The notes under the pieces: generated by a model | What the model was told of the DNA's origin: nothing | What the model saw: the letters and a program-made list of their open reading frames with translations, nothing else | Databases searched by the model: none | Shown: piece after piece, positions 8,187 through 16,543 of the stretch | Layout: each line of letters begins with the position of its first letter | How positions within the stretch are numbered: position 1 is the first letter of the stretch | Virus record (IMG/VR): IMGVR_UViG_3300023108_001314 | Location: 62,001-126,000 of that record | Strand: one strand, 5' to 3' | DNA from: a virus | Length of the DNA stretch: 64,000 nucleotides | Made by a program: the position numbers and the translations under genes

Positions 8187-9296
8187 TTATTTGTTGTATT
8201 CATAAATCCACTCAAACCTGGGCTCTACATCTAAAAGGTGTTGTCTTCTAATATTATCTAATGTTGTTGTGTAAGAATACAAATTGCATAAAAGTTTGTA
8301 TTGTTTGTCTATGCTTATACCAAACAAATCTGTTGCACTAGTTGCAAAATATTTTTTCCAATGAGAATAGTTTGTAGTTTCTAATATTTTTTGTTTTATA
8401 TGTAAAGGTGTAATCAACGGATTCAAATACATAGGATCAAGAACTTGATGTCCAAAATCAATAGAGTTTTCTATTTTACTCTGTAAACTATCAAAATTAT
8501 AGATACCATAAATGTTTGCAGTATAAATCCATCCAATTTCATTTGCATTAGGAAACGTTTTGTAAGATTTCCAATTATCTAATGATTCTTCAAATGTAAA
8601 TTTTCCGCCTCTAATGTATTGATACATCTCTCCATCAGATTCTACTGAAAAGAAAATATTCAGTTTATCAAATTTAGCAAACAATCTCTTTTCATCTTTA
8701 GTCAATTTATGTGTGCCATTGGTAATAATCTGTAATTTTACGTTATGCTTGTTTGGAATACATTCTATAAACTCAAAGAATCTTGGATGCATAAAAGGTT
8801 CTCCACCTTTTATAATAATATACCTTAAAGAATCTAAACTAGATAAAAATTTTATCATATCGCCATTTATATTATCAAGAATCTTATTATTATCAAAATC
8901 GTCTAACGTAAAATCAACTTTATCTTTAAGGTGTCCATCTTTTATCCAACTAGACGACTGTCCAGGATTACACATTCTACATTTGAGATTGCATAGATTA
9001 CCTATATCAATATCTAAAAATTCTATATCAAAATTTACCTGTTGACTGAACCAATCGTAATGATATAAACGTCTACTTTGTTCGTTTCTCACTTCTCTAT
9101 TTGTACAAGAAATGCACCCTTTCGGAACATGTTGATCAAAATCTTTTATAGCATTTGTTCTGTCAACATTCAAAGAGTTGTAGTCAGTAAATTTTCCAAA
9201 CTTATAAGTGCTATGGCCGCAAGGATTTAGATTGCCTGTAGAATCTACAGATAAACCTTTATAAGCAAACCAACAACTAGGTTTAGATTCCAACAA
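8187..9296 (-). CDS. Radical SAM protein with N-terminal twitch-like domain
   Basis: I place the start at a TTG at 9296 that overlaps the stop of the upstream oxygenase; it gives a 369-residue protein beginning just before the first cluster Cys, like its paralogues. There is no ATG upstream that would not extend far into the previous gene. N-terminal Cys8, Cys26, Cys61 and Cys64 can bind an auxiliary Fe-S cluster, CNLKCRMC (Cys102, Cys106, Cys109) is the SAM-cluster site, and a K-G-G-E-P strand follows. Domain order and length match the twitch-domain radical SAM group found in marine phages and bacteria. Substrate unknown. The gene is followed by a 19-base gap before the PP-loop gene. Confidence 0.8.
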   Translation of the reverse strand: MLESKPSCWFAYKGLSVDSTGNLNPCGHSTYKFGKFTDYNSLNVDRTNAIKDFDQHVPKGCISCTNREVRNEQSRRLYHYDWFSQQVNFDIEFLDIDIGNLCNLKCRMCNPGQSSSWIKDGHLKDKVDFTLDDFDNNKILDNINGDMIKFLSSLDSLRYIIIKGGEPFMHPRFFEFIECIPNKHNVKLQIITNGTHKLTKDEKRLFAKFDKLNIFFSVESDGEMYQYIRGGKFTFEESLDNWKSYKTFPNANEIGWIYTANIYGIYNFDSLQSKIENSIDFGHQVLDPMYLNPLITPLHIKQKILETTNYSHWKKYFATSATDLFGISIDKQYKLLCNLYSYTTTLDNIRRQHLLDVEPRFEWIYEYNK

Positions 9297-9945
9297 ACTC
9301 TTTATACCTTTGCGTAACTTTACCTGTAATTTTTGCAATGTTTCTAGGCCATGGTCCAGTGTTAGCAGTGCTATGTGGTATGTTTGCCCAATCAAACCAA
9401 ATTACATCTCCTGCATGCCAAGGTGGTACGTAGGTATTACCAAATTGAATAATATGTCCAGGTGCCCAATCATCAAGCATTACAAAGCATCTACCCCATT
9501 CATCGTCTGTTGCTCTACTACTTGTTTGATCTGTACGTTCTTTTCGTAAACCAGTTAAACTATCTATATGTAAATGTAGCATCATTCCTGTATGTTGAGT
9601 TTGAATATTTGTTTGTGCATTTTCTAAACCGATTTGTTCGGCTAGACTGTTTAGTATTGGTGTTTCATCCGTTGTTGTCCACTGTCTGTATACAACAAAG
9701 TCTAAAGGTATACCCCAATCCTTGCAAAGCAATTCTTCATAGTCATAATTAAAACTGTCGCCTTCTGGAGACACAGGCGAAGGCCAATAAAAGTCGTATT
9801 GATTAGCATTTGCAATAGGTATTTCATCTTTCCATGTAGGTTCTATATTTCCTACTGTTCTAAAGCTTTTGCCATGATCACTTTCTCTAAACGGATTAAA
9901 ATCATAATTACTTTGTTCTACTGTTACGTCCCATCTATTTTTCAC
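9283..9945 (-). CDS. 2OG-Fe(II) oxygenase, tandem copy 2
   Basis: A 220-residue protein. LHIDS gives the H-x-D pair (His126/Asp128), and IPHSTANTGPWPR gives the distal His191 and the 2OG-binding Arg201, all in the usual double-stranded-beta-helix order. It begins with the same nine residues (MKNRWDVTV) as the next gene upstream and aligns to it throughout, with a 30-40 residue insertion around residues 50-85; the two are a tandem duplication. The ATG overlaps the upstream paralogue's stop. Such enzymes hydroxylate, desaturate or otherwise oxidise a C-H bond using O2 and 2-oxoglutarate. The acceptor is unknown. Confidence 0.75.
   Translation of the reverse strand: MKNRWDVTVEQSNYDFNPFRESDHGKSFRTVGNIEPTWKDEIPIANANQYDFYWPSPVSPEGDSFNYDYEELLCKDWGIPLDFVVYRQWTTTDETPILNSLAEQIGLENAQTNIQTQHTGMMLHLHIDSLTGLRKERTDQTSSRATDDEWGRCFVMLDDWAPGHIIQFGNTYVPPWHAGDVIWFDWANIPHSTANTGPWPRNIAKITGKVTQRYKEFVGI
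9918..9944. repeat. 27-base direct repeat, copy A (2OG oxygenase 5' end)
   Basis: These 27 bases are identical to 10484-10510 and encode the shared first residues of the two tandem oxygenases. Perfect identity at the DNA level, while the rest of the genes has diverged, points to a fairly recent duplication or to later gene conversion at this end. Confidence 0.85.
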
Positions 9946-10511
9946 TGAGACTCTCCCTTTAATAATTTTTCAAATGCATCTGTTGTGCGTCCTGTAATTT
10001 TTGCTATAGTTCTACTATGTGGACTTAAATTTGCTGTACTATGCGGTGTACCATTGATACTAAAATATAATACATCCCCTGCTTTCCAATTATGTAATAC
10101 TATATTACCAAATTGAAGTATTTGTCCCCAGTACCAGTCTTGAAGCATAACAATAACTCTTTCTTTATCTCCAGAAGATGAATCTATATGCAATGGAGTT
10201 GTCATTCCAGTAGTTTGTGTTTGAATACTTGTATTATATTCTTCAAATCCTAGTTTTTTACCGATACTACCGAGTATTGGAAATTCTGTAGTATCAACTA
10301 TAACTCCGTTATACATGTGCGTTCCGGCAGATATGTGCTTTTCGATTGTTCCGTCACTAATAACAGGTTTTTGTAATTCTATAGCACGTTCGATTTCATC
10401 ATTCCATTCATCAAACACATTACTTATTATTCTAATAGTATTGCTATCGTTTGCGTTAGGATCCCAATGATAATTAGACGCTGCTACTGTTACGTCCCAT
10501 CTATTTTTCAT
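9942..10511 (-). CDS. 2OG-Fe(II) oxygenase, tandem copy 1
   Basis: A 189-residue paralogue of the downstream gene. Iron ligands His108 and Asp110 (LHIDS) and His157 (TPHSTAN) are present, with Arg167 as the probable 2-oxoglutarate anchor. QTQTTGMTTPLHID is nearly the same string as in the partner, showing a duplication followed by divergence of the region between residues 45 and 80, which is expected to line the active site. The gene overlaps the upstream methyltransferase by 11 bases. Different substrates, or sequential oxidation of one substrate, are both possible. Confidence 0.75.
   Translation of the reverse strand: MKNRWDVTVAASNYHWDPNANDSNTIRIISNVFDEWNDEIERAIELQKPVISDGTIEKHISAGTHMYNGVIVDTTEFPILGSIGKKLGFEEYNTSIQTQTTGMTTPLHIDSSSGDKERVIVMLQDWYWGQILQFGNIVLHNWKAGDVLYFSINGTPHSTANLSPHSRTIAKITGRTTDAFEKLLKGESQ
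10484..10510. repeat. 27-base direct repeat, copy B (2OG oxygenase 5' end)
   Basis: Partner of the repeat at 9918-9944, in the same orientation, 566 bases away. It covers the codons following the start of the upstream oxygenase copy. Confidence 0.85.
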
Positions 10512-11418
10512 GTGTCATCTCCACAAATATTCTATACATAGGCGGTCTATATAAATTACAATGATCATAATCTACTTTATCAATAGACAGTCCTACATGT
10601 TTAGCAAGTGTTTCTACGGCATGTTCGGTCCAATTGAAATACCAAGTATATTTCCAATCGCGATCATAAAAATAAAAAGCACTATTACGTTGAGCATGAT
10701 CCATGTCTCCGTGTATCCAAGTGTGCGCATAAAGATGATCGGGCTGAAATACTTTATAATAGTGATGTACGTGCGACCACAAAAGTAACCCGCCCGGTGC
10801 CAAACATTCTTTGAGTTTTTTGAAGTTTCTAAATTGTTCATCGTAAGTATACCAATTCTGTGGGCCAAAGCAAATGATTATATCCCAAGTTTTACCTTGC
10901 GTAATAAAATCACTTTGCTTGGACAAAATATCTGCTTCTTCTCTATACGGATCAACTCCAGTAACATTATTCAAATGTTTTTTGTATTCGTTAACTCCGC
11001 AACCCATATCTAAAATTGTTAAATTAGGATTTTCTTTTTGCATAGCCTGTAATCTGTCTACAAGTGCTTGTCCTCTAATATTCCATTTGTTTGTAATAGG
11101 TTTTTCGTCAACATCATATATAGTTCCTACTACACCAGTTGTGCTAGTTCCATTTTCTCCGACAAAATAATTGTGCTGATATTGTGCGTCAATTTCTTTT
11201 ACAAAATCTTGCATACGTTTACCAAACCATTGATCAACTTTTCCTAAGGAAATAGGATAATGCATATCACGAACAGTCATTGAAAATTCTTGTTCACATG
11301 CGTCAATAAATTCTTGTGTAAACGGCAATTGGCATATTGGAGATTCTGGTGCAATGTTCCAATAAAACATTTCTTGCACTTTATCCCAAATTAATTTATT
11401 AAGAGGATTGTTATACAT
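10501..11418 (-). CDS. Class I SAM-dependent methyltransferase
   Basis: A 305-residue protein. ILDMGCG (Asp137 to Gly141) is motif I of a Rossmann-type methyltransferase, followed by an acidic motif II (VTGVDPY) and WDIIICFGPQNW, then CLAPGGLLLWSHV, the usual post-motif segments. About 110 N-terminal residues precede the fold and may form a substrate lid. It overlaps the first of the two tandem oxygenases, so methylation and oxidation of the same product is plausible. Acceptor unknown. Confidence 0.75.
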   Translation of the reverse strand: MYNNPLNKLIWDKVQEMFYWNIAPESPICQLPFTQEFIDACEQEFSMTVRDMHYPISLGKVDQWFGKRMQDFVKEIDAQYQHNYFVGENGTSTTGVVGTIYDVDEKPITNKWNIRGQALVDRLQAMQKENPNLTILDMGCGVNEYKKHLNNVTGVDPYREEADILSKQSDFITQGKTWDIIICFGPQNWYTYDEQFRNFKKLKECLAPGGLLLWSHVHHYYKVFQPDHLYAHTWIHGDMDHAQRNSAFYFYDRDWKYTWYFNWTEHAVETLAKHVGLSIDKVDYDHCNLYRPPMYRIFVEMTHEK

Positions 11419-11420
11419 GT

Positions 11421-12419
11421 TTACCTTTCTATACTAAACACTGCAAAATTATTATCTATACTACAAGGATTATAAACTTTACAATCTATTTTAAATTCAA
11501 ATTCTAAAACATTTTTTAATTTAAATACGTCATGATAATTTACAGCATTTCCTAACTTGTTTTTTAATTCTTTGTTGTTATAATCAAATACACTAAAAAC
11601 AACTTTTTTATTTGTTATTTTAAGAATATTTGACATTATGTGCATTATAGTGTCGTGATCACAACTGGTAAAAACACTGTTAACAAATGTAAAATCATGT
11701 GGACTGACTTTTGGAAACTCCAAAAGAGCATATCCTGTTTTATTATAGTATCTGTTGTACCTATTCCAATGTATAAAATTATGCTCAGGATAAATTTCTT
11801 TACCTAACTTGATTGCTTTTTCATTTACATCTATACATGTGTATTGTGCTATAGGTACATAGTATAATAAATTACCTGCTGCGCCTCCAATATCTAAAAC
11901 ACTACCTTGTCCTTTAAAATAATGTTGGAATACTTTACCTTGCTTTGCAGTTCCAATTTTTTGCTTTGTTGTTTTTGTTATTGGATAGACACTTATAAAT
12001 TTGTCTAATTTTTCTCCTGGATAATTTTTATAATAGTCTCCTTTTTCGTATAAAATACGCTGTTTCAACATAAATTCTTTTTTATTATGAATTATTATAC
12101 ACTGAAAGGGATTATTATCTTTTACTCCTTTAATAGGTGCAGTGTAGAAAAAAACTTTACTAGGATCGTTAGCCCTTGCTTTATATATTTTTTCCATTAT
12201 TATTTCTTTGTCTACATCTTGTCCAAGATACACCACACCCATTTCTTTAGAAGAATCCCAATCTTTAATAACATCAAAATTAGAACTGCCATCTAAAAAT
12301 TGTATTTGATTTTTGACACGTGAAGTTTTTGCAAATGGACAAGCATTTTTTGGTTCAACACTTGTTTTGCTCCATTCTAAAAAATCATGCACAAAAGAAT
12401 CAAATAATTTAGTCGACAT
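11421..12419 (-). CDS. Fusion of a conserved Cys-Pro domain with a SAM methyltransferase
   Basis: The ATG at 12419 (MSTKLFDSF) gives 332 residues and lies 17 bases after the upstream gene; an earlier ATG in frame would run into it. Residues 1 to about 140 form a domain that also occurs alone at 21752-22234: both have a D/E-F-L-x-W start, CPFA, an R-x-x-N-x-I-Q-x-x-D-G stretch, G-V-V-(Y/W)-L-G, and the pattern N-P-x-x-C-I-(I/F)-I. The C-terminal part is a methyltransferase with VLDIGGAAG (residues 174-182) and an acidic IDVNEKA strand. The first domain has no family I can name. The fusion implies the small domain works on, or delivers, the methyltransferase substrate. Confidence 0.65.
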   Translation of the reverse strand: MSTKLFDSFVHDFLEWSKTSVEPKNACPFAKTSRVKNQIQFLDGSSNFDVIKDWDSSKEMGVVYLGQDVDKEIIMEKIYKARANDPSKVFFYTAPIKGVKDNNPFQCIIIHNKKEFMLKQRILYEKGDYYKNYPGEKLDKFISVYPITKTTKQKIGTAKQGKVFQHYFKGQGSVLDIGGAAGNLLYYVPIAQYTCIDVNEKAIKLGKEIYPEHNFIHWNRYNRYYNKTGYALLEFPKVSPHDFTFVNSVFTSCDHDTIMHIMSNILKITNKKVVFSVFDYNNKELKNKLGNAVNYHDVFKLKNVLEFEFKIDCKVYNPCSIDNNFAVFSIER

Positions 12420-12436
12420 AAAATATCTCGTTATTG

Positions 12437-13195
12437 TTATACATTTTCGTAATAGTACCTTTCTAAATGAGCAATTCCCATTTGTTGTCTTAATTTTTCC
12501 GAAAAAACGCATTCAATACGTAAACTGAAAGAATACCTCGGTGTGCTTTCGTGCGATCCATGATAGTTGTTTGTGTTAAAAAAAGCACTTCTAGATGTTA
12601 TTGGAACAGGTACCTTTTCGTCTAAGACGTAAAATGTTTTGTCCGAGCTAAAGTTTATCCATATAAACTCTTCTCTGTGTGGTTTCGGTTTCCACGTTTC
12701 TAGTTCGTCGTCTGTGCCACTATCGACATGATACCAAGGAATAATGTCTGGTCTGTTTATAAAAAAACTACAATGACCTATTCTATCTAAAGGTAAAGAT
12801 TCTATATATTCTATTAGAGGGGCAAAAGTGTCTTTTAAATCTTCTTTCCACTTTATCTTCTTCCACACATTATCATCTGTGTTTATCGAATCGTAGACAT
12901 AACTATCATGACCACCTTCTCTTAATGCTAATACATAGTAAGGACTTCTAACACCATGTTTTAGTTCTGCTTGTAATATTTTTTTATTATCTTTAAGGTC
13001 ACAGTCTAATATCTGTTTTGCATACCAAGCATCTTTAATTTGATTTCCTTTGAGATCAAAAGTTCTAATATTACAGTTGTGTCTGATATGATTCACACTA
13101 TCCACAATCATATCTGTTATATCTGGACACTTTTCAACTTGTATAATTTCGTCTAAATCAATAAACATTTTTTTGTTAAGGGTCAACTTTTCCAT
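12437..13195 (-). CDS. Putative 2OG-Fe(II) oxygenase
   Basis: A 252-residue protein. PWYHVDSGTDDE supplies His156 and Asp158, and YHGSHESTPRYSFSLR supplies a distal His (212 or 215) and Arg (220 or 226), in the order expected for a jelly-roll oxygenase. There is a long N-terminal region (about 140 residues) without recognisable motifs. The gene overlaps the upstream B12-type radical SAM gene by 13 bases, so its product may act directly after it. It has no close paralogue in the window; substrate unknown. Confidence 0.6.
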   Translation of the reverse strand: MEKLTLNKKMFIDLDEIIQVEKCPDITDMIVDSVNHIRHNCNIRTFDLKGNQIKDAWYAKQILDCDLKDNKKILQAELKHGVRSPYYVLALREGGHDSYVYDSINTDDNVWKKIKWKEDLKDTFAPLIEYIESLPLDRIGHCSFFINRPDIIPWYHVDSGTDDELETWKPKPHREEFIWINFSSDKTFYVLDEKVPVPITSRSAFFNTNNYHGSHESTPRYSFSLRIECVFSEKLRQQMGIAHLERYYYENV

Positions 13196-14847
13196 GCTGT
13201 TGTAAATCTCCTTCTAACATGTATGTCTTGTAGCCAATCTTCTAAATTATCTATGCTTTTCATATCTTTTTTATTTTTATTGATAATATCACTATATTGA
13301 GGATATATATCTACTAACACATCAAATATATTATTTTTAATGTAATACAAATGGCTATAAGCTGTATCAGTATAATAGTCTGATAGTTCTCTATTAATAA
13401 TACGGTAGCCTATATGATCGTATTTTTCAATACTTTTAAAATAATGATCTTTCATTTCTTGTTTAAGTTTTTGAAATTTACTTATCTCAAAAAGTTTAGT
13501 ATAAATGTTTTTAATAAGTTTACTCCTAGTGCTATGCATTTTATAATTCTCATCAAGCATGTATGTTGCTAGTCCATACCAATACATAGGAATTACAAAA
13601 GACCTACTGTAAAACAGTCCTTCAAACACCTCTCCTTTTGTAAGTGTATCTGTTGCTACGCATATTTCATCTACAACATCATTATCATATGGTTTTGCTG
13701 TGCCTTTTATGTTTGCCCAGGTAAGTTTTTTAAATCCTGTATTGAACTCTGTATTACTTAACCTACTTAAACTATTCACTTGTAGCATCTGAAAAGGGGC
13801 AGGCATATCTAATATCTCGTGTAGCCCGCTTTTAAAATTATCTATAGTATCTCCTGGCATAGGAAAAATTAGTTCTGTATAAGAGCTTAAGTTTGCATCA
13901 GACAAATCTTTAATAATTGGAGCAAAGCCCTTTATATCGTATGTATTTTTTCTTTTAACATTTTTTAGTGTTTTTGGATTTGTGCTTTGTAAACTAAATC
14001 CAAATACCTCGTCAACACCACTTTGTTGTAATTTTTTAGCAAGTTTAATAATTTTTTCTCCATGTGTTTTCGCCCACGTAGGCATAAAAGTACCGTCAAA
14101 ATTACCTTTCTCTTTTTGCTCTACAATATAATCTACTAATTGTTCATCTCTTGGAAATATACCAAAATTACTATCTGCTACATCAATTACTCTAACATTA
14201 TTATTACATATCCATTCTAATTCTGCCAAGCATCTTTCAGTATCGAACATTTGTATTTTTTGGTACTTTTTATGCCCTATGTCGCAAAAACTACAACTAT
14301 ATGGACAACCTCGATTTCCTTCAAAAACTACTCTTATTTTTTGTTTATTTCCTTTTAACAATGTATCAAAAAACCCGTTAAGATAAGGACTTGGTATATC
14401 TTTTGGATCAGCATATTCTGCTTCTAATGCATTGTTAAACTCTTTTGTTACTACACCAGGCAAGTCTAAAGTATCACTAACAAGAATTTTACGCATTGTT
14501 TCTTCGCCATAGTACGCAATTACTGCATCTATTTCTGGATGATCTTTACACCATTCACTTGTGTATTTTGGATCTGGGCCGCCCACTACTATTATACAAT
14601 CAGGATATTCTTTTTTAATTTTTTTTATAATATCATATGTTTCCTTCCAATTCCACATATAACAACTTGCAGCAACAACTTTAGGATTTTGTATATCGAT
14701 ATTATCTTTCCACAAAACACCTGCTAATTGATATCTATCAGTAACTTCTTTAAACTGTTCACAATATCCCCAGATAGTGCCTACTGCTTGAGGTAAACAC
14801 GCCATACTTCTTGTTAGTGGGATTTGTATAAAATATAGATTATCCAT
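13183..14847 (-). CDS. B12-binding-type radical SAM protein (BchE-like)
   Basis: The ATG at 14847 overlaps the upstream stop and gives 554 residues starting with MDNLYFIQIP; a farther TTG/ATG would lie deep in the neighbour. Residues 1-130 have the layout of a cobalamin-binding Rossmann domain (SCYMWNW, IIVVGGPDPKYTSE, AVIAYYGEETM), though the D-x-H-x-x-G cobalamin motif is absent, as in many base-on or diverged members. CPYSCSFC (Cys181, Cys185, Cys188) is the SAM-cluster site, followed by a strand with ADSNFGIF and a P-M-P-G-D-T turn. Two paralogues sit at 16536 and 46526. Family members catalyse C-methylations, ring closures and oxidations. Substrate unknown. Confidence 0.8.
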   Translation of the reverse strand: MDNLYFIQIPLTRSMACLPQAVGTIWGYCEQFKEVTDRYQLAGVLWKDNIDIQNPKVVAASCYMWNWKETYDIIKKIKKEYPDCIIVVGGPDPKYTSEWCKDHPEIDAVIAYYGEETMRKILVSDTLDLPGVVTKEFNNALEAEYADPKDIPSPYLNGFFDTLLKGNKQKIRVVFEGNRGCPYSCSFCDIGHKKYQKIQMFDTERCLAELEWICNNNVRVIDVADSNFGIFPRDEQLVDYIVEQKEKGNFDGTFMPTWAKTHGEKIIKLAKKLQQSGVDEVFGFSLQSTNPKTLKNVKRKNTYDIKGFAPIIKDLSDANLSSYTELIFPMPGDTIDNFKSGLHEILDMPAPFQMLQVNSLSRLSNTEFNTGFKKLTWANIKGTAKPYDNDVVDEICVATDTLTKGEVFEGLFYSRSFVIPMYWYGLATYMLDENYKMHSTRSKLIKNIYTKLFEISKFQKLKQEMKDHYFKSIEKYDHIGYRIINRELSDYYTDTAYSHLYYIKNNIFDVLVDIYPQYSDIINKNKKDMKSIDNLEDWLQDIHVRRRFTTAWKS

Positions 14848-15379
14848 TATATTTAAAATGTTCTGTATTTTTCCATATTGTGTTGTCATCTATTTTGTTA
14901 AACAAATTATCAATCCAATCAAACAAATCCATCATTAGAATCCAACGTGGTTCCGTATCATCAAGTTTGCGTGGCACTGCATGTAACATCCTTGTATAAA
15001 ATATTGTAGGTGCATCCATTACAAATTTTTCTACAGGATGATTAAATTGATCATAGTAATACTGAGGAGTCTTGCTAAAGTCTCCTACAAGAGGTATGCC
15101 AAAATTTCCCCACTTGCGATGATCTATATGATTTACTAGGCCGCCTGGCTTTACACTGCTTAGGAAGAAACTCGGACGTTTAAATTCTGCGTTAAACCCT
15201 TCGTAAATTTCTTCAAGTATAGGAAAGTCTTTAACGTCAAGCGGAAGTTCTTCTACGTTCCACTGTAGTCCGTTTTGATCATAGCCTTGTTTCCAATCTT
15301 TTGATTTAGCATACTCTACTATATCATTAAAAATCTTAGGATCGTATTGTAATTTAAGTTTTCTGTGATACCAATTCAT
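14840..15379 (-). CDS. Putative 2OG-Fe(II) oxygenase (Asp/Asn-hydroxylase-like)
   Basis: A 179-residue protein with VNHIDHRKW (His84, Asp86), MLHAVPR (His133) and EPRW (Arg145), giving a complete Fe/2OG set in a short jelly roll, reminiscent of aspartyl/asparaginyl beta-hydroxylases. The start overlaps the stop of the next oxygenase upstream by 4 bases. It lies directly upstream of a B12-type radical SAM gene. Substrate unknown. Confidence 0.65.
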   Translation of the reverse strand: MNWYHRKLKLQYDPKIFNDIVEYAKSKDWKQGYDQNGLQWNVEELPLDVKDFPILEEIYEGFNAEFKRPSFFLSSVKPGGLVNHIDHRKWGNFGIPLVGDFSKTPQYYYDQFNHPVEKFVMDAPTIFYTRMLHAVPRKLDDTEPRWILMMDLFDWIDNLFNKIDDNTIWKNTEHFKYNG

Positions 15380-16017
15380 AAAAATTTTATCCTTTTATTC
15401 TTTTCATTTTGATCCCAGTCAATGATGCTACCGTCTAATATTCCTTGTTCTATTTCGGCATAACTATTATGACGCCAGCAACTTGTAATAATCACTCTAT
15501 CTTCATCAGCATCATTATCTACTCCGTGTATTTCTGGACCTTTGAACATCCATGGAGCAAATTCATTAGTTTTTTCGCTAACACTATAAGGCATTACATA
15601 TTTTTTAGTACTTCTATCAAAATCTTCATAAAATGTTTGCGGACTTACATCTTCAAACTTTCCACGCACAGCAAAGTTAAGCACAGCAGGTCTGTTTCTG
15701 TCTTGATGCGGTGGTGTGCCTCCTATAGGTGTGCTTGTGTATAACATTGTGTCAGGTGTAATAGCAGGCTTAAACAACATTGCAAGTTCATAATGAAACT
15801 CGCTCCATTTATAGTTTTTACATTCTAATCTTGGATTAAACGCTTCATGCACTGTCCATCTAATATGGCCGCAATCAAATTGATACCAATCTTCATTATC
15901 AATATTTTCTAAATGATCTAGCAAATATTCCCTATCGTACCAAAGTGTCGGAAGTTCACGACAGTACGGTGTTGACTTTGTCTCTTCCGAGAACATCGAC
16001 TTTGTCTCTTGCGTCAT
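15376..16017 (-). CDS. Putative 2OG-Fe(II) oxygenase
   Basis: I chose the ATG at 16017 because it is preceded by a strong ribosome site (AAAGGTGG, 5-6 bases away), although that places the start 62 bases inside the peroxiredoxin-like gene; 213 residues result. TPPHQDRN gives His104 and Asp106, PEIHGVDNDADEDR gives His164 and Arg174. The nearby gene at 14840 is the same kind of enzyme but not obviously a close paralogue. Substrate unknown. Confidence 0.65.
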   Translation of the reverse strand: MTQETKSMFSEETKSTPYCRELPTLWYDREYLLDHLENIDNEDWYQFDCGHIRWTVHEAFNPRLECKNYKWSEFHYELAMLFKPAITPDTMLYTSTPIGGTPPHQDRNRPAVLNFAVRGKFEDVSPQTFYEDFDRSTKKYVMPYSVSEKTNEFAPWMFKGPEIHGVDNDADEDRVIITSCWRHNSYAEIEQGILDGSIIDWDQNEKNKRIKFL

Positions 16018-16543
16018 CGTTCCACCTTTCATAATTTGTTTGTATAATTTCAAAATACTTTATCATTGTATCTGCATCTGTTACTTGAAAACAGGTCATA
16101 GGGTTGTGTGTAAAATCTTCGTACTTCATATGTTTCATAATCAAATTATCTATTACCATCGCATATCTATGACTACGCTTTTCTCCTAAACCTTCTCTGC
16201 TCATATCTTCTGCCATTCCTATGGTTTCTGCCCATTTGCCTGTAGGATCTGGCAACGCTTGTATATTTTGCAAACCATCGTTTTTAATCCATGCACGTTG
16301 TACATATGTGTCATCTATACTTGTAAACCAAATTTCGTCTAAACCTAGTTCTTTAAATCTATCATAATAAAAATCATAAGTTCTTGCTTGACTTGCAGCG
16401 TATTCGACTAAAAACAATCCAGGTAAACCTAACAGCAATATTTTCTTGTTTTCAAATAATTCATAAGTATCAATCCACCGTGTTGTTGTACCAACTTTGT
16501 GCATAGTCTTTATGTTAGGTATTTTATCTCCTACTCTAATCAT
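15956..16543 (-). CDS. Peroxiredoxin-fold protein lacking the peroxidatic cysteine
   Basis: A 195-residue protein with the Prx5/AhpC-TSA layout: an N-terminal V-G-D-K-I-P start, GLPGLF at residues 39-44 (family: G-V-P-G-A-F-T-P-x-C), EIWFTSIDD, ALPDPTGKWAETIG, and SHRYAMVIDNLIMKHM (family: S-x-R-x-x-x-V-V-x-D-x-x-V). The position of the peroxidatic Cys, four residues after P-G-x-F, is Tyr48, and the only Cys (151) lies near the C-terminus, so it is unlikely to reduce peroxides in the usual way. It may be a binding or scaffold derivative. It sits between a B12-type radical SAM gene and an oxygenase, overlapping both. Confidence 0.7.
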   Translation of the reverse strand: MIRVGDKIPNIKTMHKVGTTTRWIDTYELFENKKILLLGLPGLFLVEYAASQARTYDFYYDRFKELGLDEIWFTSIDDTYVQRAWIKNDGLQNIQALPDPTGKWAETIGMAEDMSREGLGEKRSHRYAMVIDNLIMKHMKYEDFTHNPMTCFQVTDADTMIKYFEIIQTNYERWNDDARDKVDVLGRDKVNTVLS

